Below are positions 22,422-24,089 of a stretch of DNA of 24,089 bases, piece by piece (position 1 is the first letter of the stretch; every line of letters starts with the position of its first letter). The translations under genes were made by a program, and so were the position numbers. The stretch is from a virus, in IMG/VR virus record IMGVR_UViG_3300021960_007102, positions 1-24,089 of that record, one strand, 5' to 3'. Below the pieces are notes generated by a model. The model searched no databases. It was not told where the DNA came from and saw only the letters and a program-made list of their open reading frames with translations.

Positions 22422-22987
22422 GAATAATTTGTTGTAGATTTGGTAATAAGTTTAGTCAATGGCACGTTGATAACTTAAAACATATGATTGATGAATACTC
22501 TGGTATAAAATATGACAGCTTTGAAGTTATAGAAGATGATTTATATGGTAACTGGTTCAATAAGTTTCAAATGTATGATAAATTTAAAGACGGCGAGAAC
22601 TTATATTTTGATTTAGATATAGTTATATATGACAGACTTCCTAATCTTATAAGAAAAAACTTTACATTATTAGATGATACATGGTGGAGGGAAACAGCTC
22701 ATACACCTCTTAATTCATCTATTGTATCTTGGACAGGTGATGTATCTTACATATGGGATAAATTTAAAAAAAATGATGAATTTTTTATTAGTACATATAC
22801 TAGAGGTAGTGATGAATGGTATTATAAAAATATTAAATACGAAACGTATAATAGAGTATGCCCTTCAATTAAAGATTATATGTATCAACAACCACCTCAA
22901 TTTAGTGTTTGCACACTAGGTCAAATGCACCACCTACAAGAAAAAGGATGGACAGGCTGGTATTCTAATTATTTTTTAAATAGGTAA
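22418..22987 (+). CDS. Small GT-A-type glycosyltransferase-like protein, TTG start
   Basis: This 189-aa protein runs from TTG at 22418, in a TTGA overlap with the preceding stop. The first in-frame ATG is at residue 23, after the conserved first strand (RIICCRFGNKFS), and a purine-rich GAGAGAG lies nine bases upstream, so TTG is likely the true start. GENLYFDLDIVIYDRLPNL carries the DLD metal motif at 65-67, similar to DIDQQIVGNI in the protein at 18552. It lacks about 60 C-terminal residues compared with that relative. It is the last gene of the plus cassette, and its 3' end overlaps the convergent gene by 12 bases. Substrate unknown. Confidence 0.65.
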   Translation: MRIICCRFGNKFSQWHVDNLKHMIDEYSGIKYDSFEVIEDDLYGNWFNKFQMYDKFKDGENLYFDLDIVIYDRLPNLIRKNFTLLDDTWWRETAHTPLNSSIVSWTGDVSYIWDKFKKNDEFFISTYTRGSDEWYYKNIKYETYNRVCPSIKDYMYQQPPQFSVCTLGQMHHLQEKGWTGWYSNYFLNR

Positions 22988-23473
22988 TTCTAAATCTGAA
23001 AATTCTTTACAAATTTCTATTTCAAAACAACTATGTTCTTTTATATGTTTATAAAGTTGTGCAAATCCATATAAATTTCTTTCAAAGTCATTAATACCTT
23101 TATGTTCGTATTCAACACACATAGGTAAATATATTTTAGTTTTATAACCTTTTATAGTCCAATAATAAGCACCTAAATTTTGTTTTTTAAACACACAGCC
23201 TGAAGTGTTTGTGCCAGTTACTATTACTTGTTCTACATCTTCTGGTATATCACCAACCCAATTAAACCCATTTGTTACAGCCATATTTTTAAGCTCTATG
23301 AGTTTTAAATCACGTGGATCTATAGGTGTTGAATAGAATAAAATTTGTTTTTTATCTATATGTGATGATGATATTATTTCAGTTAACGCTGAATATCTTA
23401 TATTATCACTATACTTGTCTATGGTTAAATTAGGATGTCCATAAAAGTCAATCAATAAGATTAATGTTTTCAT
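22976..23473 (-). CDS. Isochorismatase-like cysteine hydrolase
   Basis: From ATG at 23473 the protein is 165 aa; one upstream TTG is in frame, but the ATG forms a TGATG overlap with the previous stop. The first strand LILLIDFYG places D9 at the catalytic Asp position of the isochorismatase/nicotinamidase family. VIVTGTNTSGCVFKKQNL puts C93 at the nucleophile, preceded by the family's G..T..CV pattern, and YKTKIYLPMCVEY follows as the next strand. The catalytic Lys is not certain. Family members hydrolyse amides or vinyl ethers such as nicotinamide. A role in NAD metabolism or in trimming a cassette product is possible. It converges on the plus cassette with a 12-base tail overlap. Confidence 0.5.
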   Translation of the reverse strand: MKTLILLIDFYGHPNLTIDKYSDNIRYSALTEIISSSHIDKKQILFYSTPIDPRDLKLIELKNMAVTNGFNWVGDIPEDVEQVIVTGTNTSGCVFKKQNLGAYYWTIKGYKTKIYLPMCVEYEHKGINDFERNLYGFAQLYKHIKEHSCFEIEICKEFSDLELPI

Positions 23474-23970
23474 CAACTTTCAATAATTTCTATCGCAGTT
23501 TTAAGAACCTCTAATTTAGTTTTTGCTTGTCTTAATCTTTTTTTAGCGTCATTGTTAGTTGACTCACTTATTTGTTTATGTTCAAAACAAGCTAGTTTTA
23601 AAGCAAAAATATGATCAACATTTTCTACATCTTCAAATAGTGCAGATAAGATTTTAGGGTAAAATTTAGTATCAAGTTTTTTGTTTTCAAACTCAAATAT
23701 AAGACCTTGTTTTTCAGCTATTCTTAATACTGATTTTTCAAATTGTTCTTGTTGATCTTTATTTTTTTGATAGGTCGACTCATGTAATTGGTCGATATTC
23801 ATAAACTTTGATAGTGCTTTAAACTGTTCTCCATCTTCTTCATATGGTATAATAGTAGAAAAAGTCTTTTTATTATCTTCAGATGTTGTTAACACTTCTA
23901 TATTTTTTCTTTCACTATCTATAAAATATGCAGTTAAAAAATTATCTTTTAAATATTCTTCAGTTATCAT
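23473..23970 (-). CDS. Phage hypothetical protein, helical C-terminus
   Basis: I do not recognise this 165-aa protein. The N-terminal ~50 residues look beta-rich (LTAYFIDSERKNIEVLTTS, TFSTIIPYEEDGEQF), and the rest is charged and helical, ending in a likely coiled-coil stretch (AKKRLRQAKTKLEVLKTA). Such a beta head with helical tail is seen in small phage structural or chaperone-like proteins, but that is only a shape argument. The start has a strong AAGGAG with good spacing, inside the end of the upstream epimerase-like gene (11-base overlap), and its stop overlaps the hydrolase start (TGATG). Confidence 0.6.
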   Translation of the reverse strand: MITEEYLKDNFLTAYFIDSERKNIEVLTTSEDNKKTFSTIIPYEEDGEQFKALSKFMNIDQLHESTYQKNKDQQEQFEKSVLRIAEKQGLIFEFENKKLDTKFYPKILSALFEDVENVDHIFALKLACFEHKQISESTNNDAKKRLRQAKTKLEVLKTAIEIIES

Positions 23971-24089
23971 TTCGGTTCTCCTTTATATAATTATATAAGT
24001 CAATTTTTGGTGACCATCCAATTGTATTTAGTAGGGTATTATCAGCAAGGTTATCTAATCGTTCAAACGCATTTCCCACAACACGTTTA
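23960..24089 (-). CDS. Partial C-terminus of a probable nucleotide-sugar epimerase/dehydratase
   Basis: Only the last 42 codons are inside the window; the frame is open to the right edge and ends with TGA at 23962-23960. The visible part includes RLDNLADNTLLNTIGWSPKI, which resembles the tail of extended short-chain dehydrogenases of the UDP-sugar epimerase/dTDP-glucose dehydratase type. There an Asp-rich segment precedes the LGW.P(K/R) motif and a final helix. If correct, it would supply nucleotide sugars to the aminotransferase and glycosyltransferases. Too little is present to name the reaction. It overlaps the next gene by 11 bases. Confidence 0.5.
   Translation of the reverse strand, partial: KRVVGNAFERLDNLADNTLLNTIGWSPKIDLYNYIKENRNDN

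Noticed and set aside
22067-22465. 132-codon minus-strand frame
   Set aside because: Antisense to the SPASM-like ORF with its conserved Cys pattern; no start signal or homology seen.
7068-22987. Window as a bacterial O-antigen island rather than phage DNA
   Set aside because: Flanking genes are phage-type, the coding is fully overlapping, and no bacterial housekeeping or Wzx/Wzy-type transporter or polymerase genes are present; a host island cannot be wholly excluded without more flank.
22960-23000. Intrinsic terminator between the convergent genes
   Set aside because: The two coding ends overlap by 12 bases and only a weak AT-only near-palindrome is present, with no stable GC stem and U-tract.

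Overview
The window looks like part of the accessory region of a tailed marine phage, most likely a T4-like myovirus of an AT-rich host such as SAR11/Pelagibacter. Three things support this. At the left edge are two small minus-strand genes resembling marine T4-like phage virion-region families: a DUF6447-like start and a ~110-aa immunoglobulin-like structural protein. The coding is extremely compact, with almost every gene overlapping or touching the next and only one real intergenic gap. Phage-type promoter motifs are present (a T4-late-like TATAAATA and a perfect sigma70 early-type promoter). The host assignment is inference; no tRNA, integrase, CRISPR array or insertion sequence was seen.

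Layout. (1) Positions 1-423, minus: two small phage genes. (2) Positions 450-7000, minus: an overlapping gene string dominated by seven Fe(II)/2-oxoglutarate-dependent oxygenase-like proteins of several subfamilies, each with an HxD...H facial triad. Among them sit a GNAT-like protein, a delta-9-type fatty acid desaturase, a 100-aa unknown protein and a minimal short-chain dehydrogenase. (3) Positions 7001-7067: a divergent promoter region. (4) Positions 7068-22987, plus: a ~16 kb gene string of 18 overlapping or abutting ORFs. It encodes four glycosyltransferase-like proteins, four radical SAM proteins (two with their SPASM-like domain on a separate downstream ORF, one with it fused at the N-terminus), three tandem SGNH hydrolase-like proteins, a DegT-type sugar aminotransferase, a NodU/TobZ-type carbamoyltransferase, three nitroreductase-fold proteins, a QueC-like PP-loop ATPase and a small methyltransferase. 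(5) Positions 22976-24089, minus: an isochorismatase-like hydrolase, a phage hypothetical protein, and the C-terminal end of a probable nucleotide-sugar epimerase cut by the window edge.

How the parts could work together. The plus-strand cassette has the composition of a decorated-glycan pathway: amination, carbamoylation, acyl transfer or removal, methylation and glycosyl transfer. It also has several radical SAM and flavin enzymes that ordinary O-antigen clusters do not carry. The minus-strand block could hydroxylate proteins, small molecules or sugars. One reading is a phage-encoded system that modifies virion proteins or host surface glycans; another is a small-molecule or nucleotide modification pathway. 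The sequence shows the enzyme families and their linkage, not the substrate.

Start codons matter here. Several ORFs extend upstream only through TTG codons; for those I chose the internal ATG where overlap and Shine-Dalgarno spacing support it, and kept GTG or TTG where no ATG alternative exists.
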